Source: a virus
Direction: 5' to 3' (one strand)
Virus record (IMG/VR): IMGVR_UViG_3300046536_000196
Location: 1 to 62,904 of that record
DNA: 62,904 nt
A model generated the notes under the pieces. That model worked only from the letters and a program-made list of their open reading frames with translations. It was not told where the DNA came from and did not search any database. The translations under genes were made by a program, and so were the position numbers. Shown piece by piece: positions 39,600 to 49,301 of this stretch (position 1 is its first letter; each line of letters opens with the position of its first letter).

Positions 39600-40120
39600 T
39601 TCGTCTCCTGGTGGACGGCTTCGAGGATCGCCAGCGTGGTCACTGCGGCGGTCACTTGCTGCGCTGCTTGCGTCGGATCGGCCGGCAGCGGGCCCGTACA
39701 CAGCGGCGTCACCGTGTTGTCCAGCAGCGTGATCTGGTCGATCTGCGATGGGCTCAGCTTCCCTGCCCTGCGCATCTCCAGCGCTACCGAGAAGCCCGCG
39801 CCCCATGCCGCGCATGCCTGCGTGTAGCTGACTTGGGTCGCCTGCGGTGTCGGCTGGGTTGTGGGCGTCATGCAGCCGGTCAGCGTCAGGGCTGTGAGCC
39901 CGAGCATCGCTAGGAAGCCCGGCAGCGCGTTTCCCGATTGCTTGTCGGTTGGCGCCGTTGGCGCGTCGTCGCGGTCGCCCAGGTGGTAGATGCCGAGGCC
40001 GACCAGCGCCGCATAGATCAGGTCGAGCAGGCGGTCGTCATTCGGCACCTGAAACACGGTCAGTGCAACGAGAGAGCCAAACAGCACGAGGCCTATCAAC
40101 AGTTTGATATAGGTGTTCAC
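39596..40120 (-). CDS. Membrane protein with an internal lipobox (174 aa)
   Basis: MNTYIKLLIGLVLFGSLVAL: first span about 5-23, a second hydrophobic part about 34-47, then residues 68-84 (PGFLAMLGLTALTLTGC) read exactly like a lipoprotein signal with lipobox LTGC. After it comes a mature-looking lipoprotein (MTPTTQPTPQATQVSYTQAC). The two halves look fused, or a second product may start at an internal ATG near residue 72. Possibly linked to lysis (holin plus outer-membrane lipoprotein). Confidence 0.55.
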   Translation of the reverse strand: MNTYIKLLIGLVLFGSLVALTVFQVPNDDRLLDLIYAALVGLGIYHLGDRDDAPTAPTDKQSGNALPGFLAMLGLTALTLTGCMTPTTQPTPQATQVSYTQACAAWGAGFSVALEMRRAGKLSPSQIDQITLLDNTVTPLCTGPLPADPTQAAQQVTAAVTTLAILEAVHQETK

Positions 40121-40188
40121 GTTTCTTCCTTCAGGTAGTGGATAAAGCGAGGGTGCGCCGTGACCTGCGGCGCAAAGGCGCTAGCCGA

Positions 40189-40659
40189 TCAACGACCTTG
40201 GCCGACGTATTTGTGGTATGCCGAAATCCAGTTGCCCGAGACTGCTGCTTGAGCCTCGGCCAGGGTAAGCCTCCCCGAGCACACTGCGCGGCGCAGGAAA
40301 TTCTCCAGCCGGTCCTTCGCGTGCGCGCCGTAGGGGCCATCCCACGGCTGCGGCCAGAGGTTGCGCGGGTCGGTCGGGTGGCCGCCGATCTCGAGCGAGA
40401 TCAGGTGATCCTCTTCGAACGCACGCGGTGCCTGCGGGCTCGCGTAGGTACCTGCCGCCAGCTGGCCGGCTTTCAGCTTGTTCGTGTAGCTGGCCGGCGG
40501 GCGGATGGTCTTGGTCCAGCCCGGCACGCAGATGGTGGTCTTAATGTTGGCTTGGGTGACAGTGGGATTGGTCGCGCCGGGCGTGGCGATCGCATCGGGC
40601 AGCTCCCGGGCGAAGGCTGGCACGGCGGCGAGGATGAGCAGGGCGAGGACGGTCTTCAT
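40189..40659 (-). CDS. Secreted HNH-like nuclease-domain protein
   Basis: 156 aa with a signal peptide MKTVLALLILAAVPAFARE. The mature part has RAFEEDHLISLEIGGHPTDP and RNLWPQPWDGPYGAHAKDRL, i.e. an E-D-H / N-L-W-P core known from secreted HNH-like proteins. It would act in the periplasm: DNA degradation during lysis, or blocking other phage DNA, are both possible. Lies between the endolysin and the lipoprotein gene. The activity is untested. Confidence 0.65.
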   Translation of the reverse strand: MKTVLALLILAAVPAFARELPDAIATPGATNPTVTQANIKTTICVPGWTKTIRPPASYTNKLKAGQLAAGTYASPQAPRAFEEDHLISLEIGGHPTDPRNLWPQPWDGPYGAHAKDRLENFLRRAVCSGRLTLAEAQAAVSGNWISAYHKYVGQGR

Positions 40660-41111
40660 GCGTGCACCTGATCGTAGAACGCTAGGTTTCGCGCCCGCAT
40701 GATGTCGAGCAGCTTCTGAGCGTAGTCAGGATCTGTCGCGTAGCCAGCCGCAGCAACAGCGCGCGCCCAGCCTGCGCCGGTCGTCTCCTTGCGGCAGGCG
40801 GCATAGCGCGGGTTATCGAGCAGGAAGCGTGCGTGATCGACCATGCTGCCCAGCCAGCTCGAGTACCTGCGGAACTTCGCGGTGATGGCGATGCTCTGGC
40901 CGTGCACGACTTCATGCGTCGGTACGTCGACGGTCGCACCAGTCCAACCTGCATCGGCCTTGATGCCGAACAGGTTGCTGCCCGGTGCGCGCGACCCCCA
41001 GGACGATTCGAGCGCGGCCTGAGCAAGCGTAAGCGATGCCGGAACGCCGGTGCGGCGCTGGCAGTCCTGTGCGGCGCCGGCCAGCATGCCGAGAAAGGCG
41101 GCGGGCGTCAC
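40656..41111 (-). CDS. Endolysin (glucosaminidase, FlgJ-like)
   Basis: 151 aa from GTG 41111 overlapping the holin stop; the longer frame upstream is a shadow. VPASLTLAQAALESSWGSRA carries the catalytic Glu, then SNLFGIKADAGWTG, as in GH73/FlgJ glucosaminidases. It cleaves the glycan backbone of peptidoglycan at lysis. No signal peptide, so it relies on the holin just upstream. Confidence 0.85.
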   Translation of the reverse strand: MTPAAFLGMLAGAAQDCQRRTGVPASLTLAQAALESSWGSRAPGSNLFGIKADAGWTGATVDVPTHEVVHGQSIAITAKFRRYSSWLGSMVDHARFLLDNPRYAACRKETTGAGWARAVAAAGYATDPDYAQKLLDIMRARNLAFYDQVHA

Positions 41112-41323
41112 GATATTTCCCCTTCCGACTCCGGCATCACGCGCCCGGTACGCCACTCCTTCCACATGTGCCAGCACTTGTGAATGATCATCAGGATCGT
41201 GTAGACCAGGGCGGCGATCTGGACCAGCTCGGGCAAGGTGATGCCCATGATCGGGGCGATGCCAACGGCAGCCGGCGGCGAGAGTTTTGCGGCCATCGCG
41301 GCTGCGGATTCGGTGGCTTGCAT
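41108..41323 (-). CDS. Holin candidate
   Basis: 71 aa from ATG 41323 with AAAGGA upstream. One to two hydrophobic segments: AAVGIAPIMGITLPELVQIA and ALVYTILMIIHKCW, then a charged end (KEWRTGRVMPESEGE), a usual holin profile. It is followed at once by the endolysin with GTGA overlap. A terminator lies just upstream, so lysis genes may be read only with antitermination. Confidence 0.75.
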   Translation of the reverse strand: MQATESAAAMAAKLSPPAAVGIAPIMGITLPELVQIAALVYTILMIIHKCWHMWKEWRTGRVMPESEGEIS

Positions 41324-41342
41324 GGGGTCCTTTCGGGCAAAG

Positions 41343-41364
41343 AAAAAGCCGCTCAATGGCGGCT
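41343..41364 (-). terminator. Intrinsic terminator before the lysis genes
   Basis: On the minus strand AGCCGC (41364-41359), loop CATTGA, GCGGCT and TTTTTCTTT. It separates the tail-fibre genes from holin and endolysin. Confidence 0.8.
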
Positions 41365-41388
41365 CTGGAGTGGGACTGGAAGGACTGG

Positions 41389-41850
41389 TCATGTCGGCCA
41401 TGTCATCGTCGGAAGCATCGCCAGCAGTTCTGGAATGGTCGGCTGCGGGATCGTGCCTGCCGTGACTTGGTCGAGCACCTGATATGCCTTGAGCCAGACC
41501 GCATCGCGCCATGCAAGGCAGGCATCGGCTTCAGCCTTGAACGTGGCATTTGTCGATGCCGCGTAAGAGCACGCAGAGATGATGCCGAGGTAGCGGCGCT
41601 CGCCCACCTTCGCGTCGAGCATCGATTGGATGGCGTCGACGTATTGGCCCTCGGTCGGCATTGGGGCGGGCGCGGGCGGGATCAGTTCGACGCCATCGCG
41701 CGCCGCGTTGGCGCGGTAGTTGACCCAGGCGGCCCGCGTGGCATCGTCGACCGCGATCATGCGGGCGGTGTGATCCTCGGGCGGTACTTGCAGGTAGCAG
41801 CCGTCCAGCGCGCCATCGGGTTGGTAGGTCACATAGCCGATTGCTTCCAT
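41389..41850 (-). CDS. Tail-fibre assembly-type protein
   Basis: 153 aa. MEAIGYVTYQPDGALDGCYL and the central PPAPAPMPTEGQYVDAIQSM followed by YLGIISACSYAASTNATFKA resemble tail-fibre assembly chaperone-like proteins of Burkholderiales phages. It is coupled to the fibre gene (start overlaps its stop). The function, folding or attachment of the fibre, is inferred. Confidence 0.65.
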   Translation of the reverse strand: MEAIGYVTYQPDGALDGCYLQVPPEDHTARMIAVDDATRAAWVNYRANAARDGVELIPPAPAPMPTEGQYVDAIQSMLDAKVGERRYLGIISACSYAASTNATFKAEADACLAWRDAVWLKAYQVLDQVTAGTIPQPTIPELLAMLPTMTWPT

Positions 41851-42845
41851 TACGCCACCTTCTCAACGAAAAGCTCCGTGTACACCTCGGCTTGACCGCT
41901 GGAGGATGCGAAACCGAGTCCTGGGCTGGAGGTCGCGAATGTGTAGTGGCGAACCTCAAGAACTTTGCTTGCTGCCAGGACGATCTCACAGTTAATCGCA
42001 CCTGATCGCGAGGATGCGCTGGTCGAGCCGGCTCCGCCCGAATAGTCCGAAGTGCCCGCGAGAAGAACCGCCCCATCTGTGACGTTGTACAACCATGCCT
42101 TATGAGCGCCTGCGCAATAAGCCGGCGCGGTGAAGCTGATTCGATATGTGCCTGCCGGGAGAGTCACCTGATTGCTGGATAGGCTTGCTCCGGTGATCGT
42201 ATTGCGCTTGATGGTGTTCAAGGTCCGCTGAACAGTCGCGCCGGCGACGGAATCGCCCGCCGCCGAGCCGGATACTTTCTCATCACGCACCCACAGCACT
42301 TGCGTGAGCGTACCGGGGTCGCCCTTGTCGCCGGCGCGCGTGAAATGCAGCACGACGCCATCGCCTGCTGCGAACGGCGAGGCGCTGCTTCCGCCTGTAT
42401 TCACCAGCGTCAGCTTGCGGTAGCCCGTCGCTGTAGTGCGGGCTGTGACACTGAACGTGAGGAACTTCGTCGGATCGCCCATCTTCACGAGACGGATCGA
42501 GCCCTTTACGGGGTTGGTCGAGGCATCGAATGTATCGATGATGCTGGTGTAATCGATGCCGTCCGAGCCGAGCAGGTCCAGGTAAATCGTGGTTGCCGCA
42601 TTCTGCGTCGCGGAGTTGAAGCGCAGCAGGCCGGCGGTCGGGTCGCCGTCGGCGGTCGACGACAGGTCGACCACGTAGGGGATCGAGTAGGCGCCGCCGG
42701 CAGCCAGCGTGTTCAGCGACGAGACTAGGGCGAGCATCTGGCTGACGAAGGTGATGAGCCAGGTGATGAAGGCGTCGACACGGCTGGAAAAGGTCGTGCT
42801 GTCACCCCTCTGCGGCGCGGCGGGTGGCGGTGTAAGAAGTGCCAT
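41850..42845 (-). CDS. Tail fibre/tip protein (331 aa)
   Basis: MALLTPPPAAPQRGDSTTFS. An N-terminal helix anchor (RVDAFITWLITFVSQMLALV), a central beta region, then a short collagen-like or GDKGDPG segment at 172-180 and a beta-rich C-terminus that may form a receptor-binding head. Lies downstream of the 305-aa tail gene. Probably the distal tail fibre. Confidence 0.7.
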   Translation of the reverse strand: MALLTPPPAAPQRGDSTTFSSRVDAFITWLITFVSQMLALVSSLNTLAAGGAYSIPYVVDLSSTADGDPTAGLLRFNSATQNAATTIYLDLLGSDGIDYTSIIDTFDASTNPVKGSIRLVKMGDPTKFLTFSVTARTTATGYRKLTLVNTGGSSASPFAAGDGVVLHFTRAGDKGDPGTLTQVLWVRDEKVSGSAAGDSVAGATVQRTLNTIKRNTITGASLSSNQVTLPAGTYRISFTAPAYCAGAHKAWLYNVTDGAVLLAGTSDYSGGAGSTSASSRSGAINCEIVLAASKVLEVRHYTFATSSPGLGFASSSGQAEVYTELFVEKVA

Positions 42846-43762
42846 CAGATGAGTCCTTGAACGGTAAGAGAAAGTTGGCAGTAATCGGGTTGGTCGTACG
42901 AAAGCTCAGCGCTGCCTAAACCGAAGCAGCGCAGCCCTCCGTACTCCGGTAAATCGACGCCAATCCATACAGCCGGCACATCAAGCAGATCGCGAATCGT
43001 CTGGAGCACGTCGTTTGCTTCGGACAGGGCTATCCACGATGTCGCGGTCATGTCGGTGGCGCGCTTACGGCGGACGATCTTGGTGTTACCGAAGTCGTCG
43101 GTCTTGATGTAGCTGTACGTCTTCGGCTTCGCCTTCGCGCCGTATTGCGTGGCGCCGAGCGGCTTGACAGTACCGATTGCCACCATGCCGCACTTCACCG
43201 CGCCCGTTCCGTTGGAAATGGAGTAGGTAACTTCGGCAAGACCGTAGGGATCAATGCCGCTTACCAGCAGATCGGTCAGCGGCTTGAATGGGTCGAAGAA
43301 GTAGTTGTAGTAATCGGCCGGCTTACTGCTCTCAAGCGTGTACGTCTGGTTGAAAATCACGTTCCCGCCGGGCGCATCCTTGACCGTGATGGTAGTCGTT
43401 GTCGCGCTGAGCCCAGCAAGGTAGAAGTCAGTGAAAACACCGGGCCTCAGCGTGACCGTCAGCGGCGATGCTGAAGTGGTTTGTGTGCTCGCCTCGTTGT
43501 CGAACATGGCCCACTGATTCGTCGGGCCGTAGTCGAGCCAGTACGCGGGCGTGCCGAACTGATTGTTCGGGTCAGTCGGGTCATGCCCCACGTTACCGTC
43601 CATGAGGCTTTGGTAGACGCGATGCGTGACAGGGCTGATACAGAATGCGTTCAGCGCATAGGTCGTGCCACTGGCCCATGCGGGGTAGTCATTCTCTGCC
43701 ACCGTGCTACTGGTGAGCATCGCCGTGGTGATCGCGATAGGCGCAAGAACACTGAGCGTCAT
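42845..43762 (-). CDS. Tail-tip associated protein (305 aa)
   Basis: MTLSVLAPIAITTAMLTSST then ASGTTYALNAFCISPVTHRV and NQWAMFDNEASTQTTSASPL. A conserved phage tail protein type following the tape measure, with a carbohydrate-binding-like start. Start/stop overlaps with the tape measure and fibre genes show one transcript. Exact role (distal tail or hub) unclear. Confidence 0.65.
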   Translation of the reverse strand: MTLSVLAPIAITTAMLTSSTVAENDYPAWASGTTYALNAFCISPVTHRVYQSLMDGNVGHDPTDPNNQFGTPAYWLDYGPTNQWAMFDNEASTQTTSASPLTVTLRPGVFTDFYLAGLSATTTTITVKDAPGGNVIFNQTYTLESSKPADYYNYFFDPFKPLTDLLVSGIDPYGLAEVTYSISNGTGAVKCGMVAIGTVKPLGATQYGAKAKPKTYSYIKTDDFGNTKIVRRKRATDMTATSWIALSEANDVLQTIRDLLDVPAVWIGVDLPEYGGLRCFGLGSAELSYDQPDYCQLSLTVQGLI

Positions 43763-46700
43763 TGCGCGATCTCCACGAGCAGTGGACCGCCGCCGGCGGT
43801 TGCGGTTTCGAACATGTCTTTGTGATCCCCCGTATTTTTAGCGATTTTGTCGAGCGCCGTCTGCTGCTTAGCCACCGTCTCGCGCAGCGCTTTGATTTCT
43901 GCCGCCAGCGCATCGTTGTTGCTCGATGGGCTGGACAGCCTTGCCATCAGCGCGCGGTTGTCAGCCGCCGGGATGATCCGCTCGCCCTCATGCACGAGCG
44001 CAGGCATCGTCTCGGGCACAAAGTTCGTACCGATCGCGAACGGGTGCAGTTTCTTGTACTCGCCGCTATCCTTGAGTGACGATGCGATGTCAGCCATCGA
44101 TGCGCCCGAGTTGAGGAAGAATTGCAGTCCAGCCGCATCTGCCGGACGCCCGAGCAGGCTTTGGTACATGCCCTGAATCGTAGCTTCCGGCGACATCGCA
44201 ATCGACTGCGTAATCGTCCCGAGCGGCACACCCGATGCGGCCTGCTGCTGCCAGTACGCGAGACCAGCGGCATCCGGCGCGCGGCCCAGCGACTGGTGGT
44301 ACTGGTCGCTGATGGCGGACGTTGCGGCTACTACCGGATTGGCTTTCGCTGCTGTGATCGCGGTCTGGAACCCGGCCAGTGCCTGCGCGATGCTCAAGCC
44401 CGTCGTGTCGATGCCCTTCAGCAGATCGACCTGCTTCTTCGCCGCGTCGAGCATGGCATTCAGCGAATCGAGCTGCTTCTGGTCGACCGACAGCGAGCTA
44501 TCGGCGAGGTCGCCAAGTTGCGACAGGTCGTTTTTGGTCGTGTACAGATCCTTCAGATAGTCGGCTTGCGTGGCGAACTTGGTCGAGGCATCCTGCGACA
44601 CCACCGACAGCGCGTCCTTCAGCGAGTCAGCGGTCGGCAGCGGCCCGCCGGCCTTGGCGACCGCCAGCGCCGCCTTGATCTGCGCTTGCGCCGCCATCCG
44701 GTCGGTCAGGTCCGTGCTCGCCGCTTTCATGCCGGAGAGAGTCGACTTGATGGCGTCCGACAGAGCCTTCTCCGCGTTGATGCGCGCGGTCAGGGCATCA
44801 GTCGTTGGCTTCATCGTGTTTTGCAGCACGGTGAAGGCGTTGTCGACGTCGCCCATGAGTCCAGAAGCCACATCTTTTGCGGCCTGCATCGCGTCCTTTG
44901 CGGCCTGTACCGCGTCTTTCTCGGCTTGCAGCGCCGACACCCGGTCGTACAGCGCCAGGTTGCTCGCGTCGATCGTGGCGCGTTCCTTGTCGTGCAGTTG
45001 CGCCGAGGACATCGTGAGCGCATCGAGCTTGTCCTGCAGGCTCTTGCGCTCGTCGGCGATCTCCTGCTCGGACTTCGTCGTGTCCACGATGGCCGCATGC
45101 GTCGCTGCAAACGCGCTTTCCAGATTCATCAGCGAGGCGTACGTCTGCTGGCCAGACGTCGTGGTCAGGTCCAGGCATGCCACGACGCTTGCGAACTGCT
45201 CGCGGGTCTGCACCCAGCCGAGGTTCATCGCACCCAACTGCTGCGACACGTACGCTGCCACCGGCGCCAGTTGTTGCCCCTTGGTCAGGAAGTTCTGCGC
45301 AAAGTCTGCCGTCTTCGACTGGAGATTGTCGATGCCGCCCATGAGGCTGATCAGGCCCTCGCGCGCGCCGACCGACTCGATGCCGACCGCACCGAACGTC
45401 TTGCCGATCGACTGCAGCGATGCATCGAGCTTGGCGTAGTCCGATGCGACCCGTACCAGCGTTTGCAAGTAGCCCTCGCCGACCTTTTCGAACGGCTCCA
45501 GCCCGCCGACGACCCACTGCGCCATCTGGTCGCCGAGTTTCGAGAACACGGCTTCCAGGGCCTTCTGCTGGTCGTCGCCAGACAGGCCCTTGAGAGACAC
45601 GTTGCCGATGTCCACAACGAAGCTGTTCAGCTTGGCGGTGAAGTCGTCGCCGCACGCGCCCAGCAAAGTGCTCGCCTGAGTGATCGAGTCCGCCAGGGAC
45701 TTGATGACCGCGCCAAACTGTCGGTTGGCCTCGTCTCCGAGCGGAGTCGTCTGGACGCTGGTCTTGTCCTTACCGAACCAGCCGCCGCTCGTCGTGATGT
45801 CGGCGTAGGACTTCGCGCTCACGCCATTCGACAGCACCGAGCCAAGAGAGGTGGCGTCCATCGTAAAACCCGAGTCCGAGACGGATTGCTTGCCGCCCAT
45901 GATCGAGGTGAAGATGTTTTGGAACACCGGGATCTTGCTGGCGATGTAGCCGACTACTGCGCCCACCGCAGTGCCAATCGGACCGAAGTAGGAGCCCACT
46001 TCAGCGCCCGTCATGGTCATGTCTGCCGCGCCGAGGTTTGTGGTGCCGTAGCCATGAGCAAGGTTGCCAACTTGAGGATTGCTGATGTTCGTGTTCTGCA
46101 CGATCTGGGATGCGAAGCTCCCGATGTTCGTCTGGATCGCCTGCAGCGACGTGAGCATGCCCGACAGGTAGTTAATCTGCGTGCTCGAGTTCGCTGCGGT
46201 GAGCTCGATGGATTTGCTGATCGAGTCAGACTTGGCATTGCCGTCGCCGAGGATCGTGCCGGTGCCTTGTGCTGCCTGACGCTGTGCCGCAGACGGGGCA
46301 GAACCGCCACCGCCAGTCAGCGCCACGCCCAAGCCGGTCACGATTGCCGCCATAGCGGCCATGCGCGCAAAGGCGGAGTACGGGTCGCCCTCGCCCTGCG
46401 TCAGGACCGCGTTGACGCCCTTGACCAGGCTGAGGCCGACTTCAGCGGCGCGCAGGACTTCGGATGCGGCGGCCATCGCCTTATAGCCGGAGGAGCCTTG
46501 CTGGAAGAAGCCCTCGGCAGCTTGGGCCATGTCGCCGTAGCTTTTCAGCTGCGCCTGGGCGCCTTGGAGCTGAGCGCGATTGATTGCCTCCAGCTTTTCA
46601 GGGTTATCGTCCGACAGTTTTTTAGCCGCGGCGAGATCCTTCTGCGCGCGGAGCTGGCCAGACATCCCTTCGGCGTAGGCTTTGAACATTTCGCCAATGG

Positions 46701-49257
46701 CCTTGCCGCCGGTGCCGAAGGCATTGCTCAGGCTATCCGCGATGCTTGCGCCGGCGCGCTGCCAGTCTTGAATTGCCTGGTCGGCTGCTTTTTTATGGAA
46801 CTCAGCGGCTTCTTGCGCTTGAAGTGCGGCGGCAATCTTCTGGTGCAGCCCAAGTTCCTTTTCGAGATCAGCCAGCATCGCAACTGCCGCATCATGATCA
46901 GCCTGAGTGTGTTGCTCCGTGATCGGGGCCGCGACTTGCTCCTTCATATTTGCGACTGCTTGTGCATACAGCGCTGCGGTCTCGCCCTCGATGGCGGATT
47001 TCGATCTTTGGCGGGCGCCGGCTGTGTCCTCGATAACCTTCAACTGCTTTTGCAGTTCAGTGGTGTATCTGTCCGTCGCTGCGCTCGATGCATCCGTTAT
47101 GGCTTTGGCGGTTGCCAGTTGCCCGACCTGGTCGTCAGTTTGGGTATTAGCCATGGCAGCAAGAAACTTCTTGTGCTCCTCGACCAGTGAGTCGTACTTT
47201 GCCTTGGCTGCAGCTACTTCCTGCGGATTTTTAGCGGCTTTGGCGGCCGCATCCATCAGCGCCGATTCCTTGGCGAAGGTCGCCGCTTCGGCCGCGATAT
47301 ACTCGGCTCGTGCGACCGCGCGGCCGGCGTAATAGTCATCATCCGACAGCGCGAACTTGGAGTGATACGTCGACAGCATCTTTTCGCGCTCGTCGTAGAT
47401 AGCCTTCTCGCCATCCAACTGGGTCTTTGCGAGCGTCAGCGCATCTTGCAGCCTCTGGGAACGGTCATCCTGGCCTTTTTCAGGCGCGGGTGTATGCGCC
47501 TTCGTTAGCGCTGCCATGTGCGCGTTGACGGCATCCTGACTTAGCAGTGGGCTATCCGGGTTGGCGGCCGCGATCTTGGCCAGGTCCTGACCATACTCCC
47601 GGATTGCGACCTGCAGCTCTGTCAAGCCTTTTTTCTCCAGACGCGCGTCGTCCTGCATAACACGCGAGGCGGCATGCTCAGCCTCGGATTGAGCAAGTAC
47701 CGCCTTGCCTTGTGCGATCGCATCGGCGTCCGCCTTGTTCTTGACGATGACGGCCGCCGTCAGATCCTTGACGATAGCCAGGCGTTCCGACTCCTGGACT
47801 GCGGTCAGCGCGGACGGATCGCGTCCCTGTTCCTGGTTTCGGAATGCAGTTGCTGCATCGAAGGACTTGAGCTGAGCGACGTACTTGTCGACCTCGCTAC
47901 CCGGCGTTGCCTTCGCTCCCCAACTACCGATCGCATCAACCGCGCCGCCAATTGCTTCCTTAACGGCATTCCAGCCGCGCGACACGTAGCCAAGGTTGTG
48001 CGCCATTTCCTCGGCGCGATCCTTCGTCACCCTTGCCAGCGTTTCCGTCGCCAAGGCGGAGGCGCCCTTCTGATCGCCCTCTTTTTCGAGGGCGCGGATT
48101 TGTTCATAAACCGATTCCGTTAGGAAGTGATACGTGTCGTCGAGCTTGAGCGCCGCACGCGAAATGGCCTCGGTCGAGCGCATGCTGTTGCCGCTCGTCT
48201 GGATTGCCAGGGACTCAAATTCCTTGATCGTTGCGCCAATCGACTTGCCTGCGGCGTGCTCCATGGCGACTGCTGCCTCGGAGATCAGCCCAATCTGTTC
48301 ACTGGTGAACTTGCCTGAGCCAGCGAGTTCAGTGACGGCCTTCTTTGCCTCCCCAATGCCGCCGCCCGCCTCTACAGCGGAATGTGCAAGCGCATTCAGG
48401 TTATCGCTGGTCGTGCCGGCATAGTTGCCGGTCATGATCAGTGCGTCATTCATCGCCTTCTGCTCGTGGGCGCCCTTGATCATCGCGGCAGCTGTCCCGA
48501 TAACTGCCGCACCAACAGCGAGAATTGTCACGCCAGCGGCGCTGAACAGCAGGCTGGCAGCGCCGGTCTGCTCGCCCAGCACCATCATCGACCCGCCGAA
48601 CTTCTGGAAATTACCCTGGCTCATTTCGTGCGCCAACACGATCAGTTCGCGGCGCGCGCCCATCGAAGACAGCGAGAAGCCGTCCATGTGCCCGCTCGCG
48701 CCTCTCGCACCGGACCCGGTTTCTTCCAGCTTTTTGATCAGGGGCGCGGCAGCATCGGAGATCCCGAGCTGAGCGGCGCGATACGCCTGCAACTGTGTCG
48801 TGCTCATCCCGAGCGTGGCGACCTGATCTTGCAAGCTCTTCAAGAAGCGATCTGCAGCCTTGGCTGCCTGATCCTCTGCCGCCGCAGCGTCGCGCGCGGC
48901 CTTCTCGTCGCGCTGCATGGCGTCGATCTTTGCGCCAAGTGCTGCTGCCGCCCGCTGCGTGGCAGTGGACATGCCGGCTGCGGCTGCGTTATACCGTTCA
49001 ATTTCGGCTCGGTTTGCGCCGAACAAGCTGACTTCGCGCTGCAGATTCGCAAGAAATTTGGCGCTTGCATCGTCTGCGGTTTTGGTAGCCTCCCCGCTGG
49101 CGCGCATGATCTTGACCGTATCGTTCATCGAGCCATTCATCTGCTCGACTTTCTGTTCAACTCTTGCGCTGGTCTCGGCCAGCGCATCGAGCGCACGCGT
49201 ACCCTCGACCACGGGGCGGCTGTCCAATTCGATGCCGATACTTGCGAAATCCGTCAT
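43759..49257 (-). CDS. Tape measure protein
   Basis: 1832 aa, the longest gene, mostly helical. It begins MTDFASIGIELDSRPVVEGT, contains a hydrophobic segment at about 235-262 (LLFSAAGVTILAVGAAVIGT) and long coiled coils (700-830 and 1380-1480). The C-terminus has a DUF4214-like pair (GLAYWQQQAASGVPLGTITQ and GMYQSLLGRPADAAGLQFFL) ending in the tape-measure signature PALVHEGERIIPAADNRALM. By length the tail should be near 270-280 nm (0.15 nm per residue), a siphovirus tail. The 1022-codon frame opposite is a shadow. Confidence 0.93.
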   Translation of the reverse strand: MTDFASIGIELDSRPVVEGTRALDALAETSARVEQKVEQMNGSMNDTVKIMRASGEATKTADDASAKFLANLQREVSLFGANRAEIERYNAAAAGMSTATQRAAAALGAKIDAMQRDEKAARDAAAAEDQAAKAADRFLKSLQDQVATLGMSTTQLQAYRAAQLGISDAAAPLIKKLEETGSGARGASGHMDGFSLSSMGARRELIVLAHEMSQGNFQKFGGSMMVLGEQTGAASLLFSAAGVTILAVGAAVIGTAAAMIKGAHEQKAMNDALIMTGNYAGTTSDNLNALAHSAVEAGGGIGEAKKAVTELAGSGKFTSEQIGLISEAAVAMEHAAGKSIGATIKEFESLAIQTSGNSMRSTEAISRAALKLDDTYHFLTESVYEQIRALEKEGDQKGASALATETLARVTKDRAEEMAHNLGYVSRGWNAVKEAIGGAVDAIGSWGAKATPGSEVDKYVAQLKSFDAATAFRNQEQGRDPSALTAVQESERLAIVKDLTAAVIVKNKADADAIAQGKAVLAQSEAEHAASRVMQDDARLEKKGLTELQVAIREYGQDLAKIAAANPDSPLLSQDAVNAHMAALTKAHTPAPEKGQDDRSQRLQDALTLAKTQLDGEKAIYDEREKMLSTYHSKFALSDDDYYAGRAVARAEYIAAEAATFAKESALMDAAAKAAKNPQEVAAAKAKYDSLVEEHKKFLAAMANTQTDDQVGQLATAKAITDASSAATDRYTTELQKQLKVIEDTAGARQRSKSAIEGETAALYAQAVANMKEQVAAPITEQHTQADHDAAVAMLADLEKELGLHQKIAAALQAQEAAEFHKKAADQAIQDWQRAGASIADSLSNAFGTGGKAIGEMFKAYAEGMSGQLRAQKDLAAAKKLSDDNPEKLEAINRAQLQGAQAQLKSYGDMAQAAEGFFQQGSSGYKAMAAASEVLRAAEVGLSLVKGVNAVLTQGEGDPYSAFARMAAMAAIVTGLGVALTGGGGSAPSAAQRQAAQGTGTILGDGNAKSDSISKSIELTAANSSTQINYLSGMLTSLQAIQTNIGSFASQIVQNTNISNPQVGNLAHGYGTTNLGAADMTMTGAEVGSYFGPIGTAVGAVVGYIASKIPVFQNIFTSIMGGKQSVSDSGFTMDATSLGSVLSNGVSAKSYADITTSGGWFGKDKTSVQTTPLGDEANRQFGAVIKSLADSITQASTLLGACGDDFTAKLNSFVVDIGNVSLKGLSGDDQQKALEAVFSKLGDQMAQWVVGGLEPFEKVGEGYLQTLVRVASDYAKLDASLQSIGKTFGAVGIESVGAREGLISLMGGIDNLQSKTADFAQNFLTKGQQLAPVAAYVSQQLGAMNLGWVQTREQFASVVACLDLTTTSGQQTYASLMNLESAFAATHAAIVDTTKSEQEIADERKSLQDKLDALTMSSAQLHDKERATIDASNLALYDRVSALQAEKDAVQAAKDAMQAAKDVASGLMGDVDNAFTVLQNTMKPTTDALTARINAEKALSDAIKSTLSGMKAASTDLTDRMAAQAQIKAALAVAKAGGPLPTADSLKDALSVVSQDASTKFATQADYLKDLYTTKNDLSQLGDLADSSLSVDQKQLDSLNAMLDAAKKQVDLLKGIDTTGLSIAQALAGFQTAITAAKANPVVAATSAISDQYHQSLGRAPDAAGLAYWQQQAASGVPLGTITQSIAMSPEATIQGMYQSLLGRPADAAGLQFFLNSGASMADIASSLKDSGEYKKLHPFAIGTNFVPETMPALVHEGERIIPAADNRALMARLSSPSSNNDALAAEIKALRETVAKQQTALDKIAKNTGDHKDMFETATAGGGPLLVEIAQ

Positions 49258-49269
49258 GGTTCGCCCAAT

Positions 49270-49295
49270 AAAAAGGGCCCGCCGAAGCGAGCCCT
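49270..49295 (-). terminator. Tandem terminator, proximal to the tape measure
   Basis: Minus strand: AGGGCTCGC, TTCG loop, GCGGGCCCT, then TTTTTATT. It lies 13 bp upstream of the tape measure start, just after a second one. Confidence 0.8.
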
Positions 49296-49301
49296 GGAAA
49301 T

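Noticed and set aside
44122-47190. 1022-codon plus-strand open frame
   Set aside because: Fully antisense to the tape measure gene; Arg/His-rich shadow typical of GC-rich coding DNA, with no domain.
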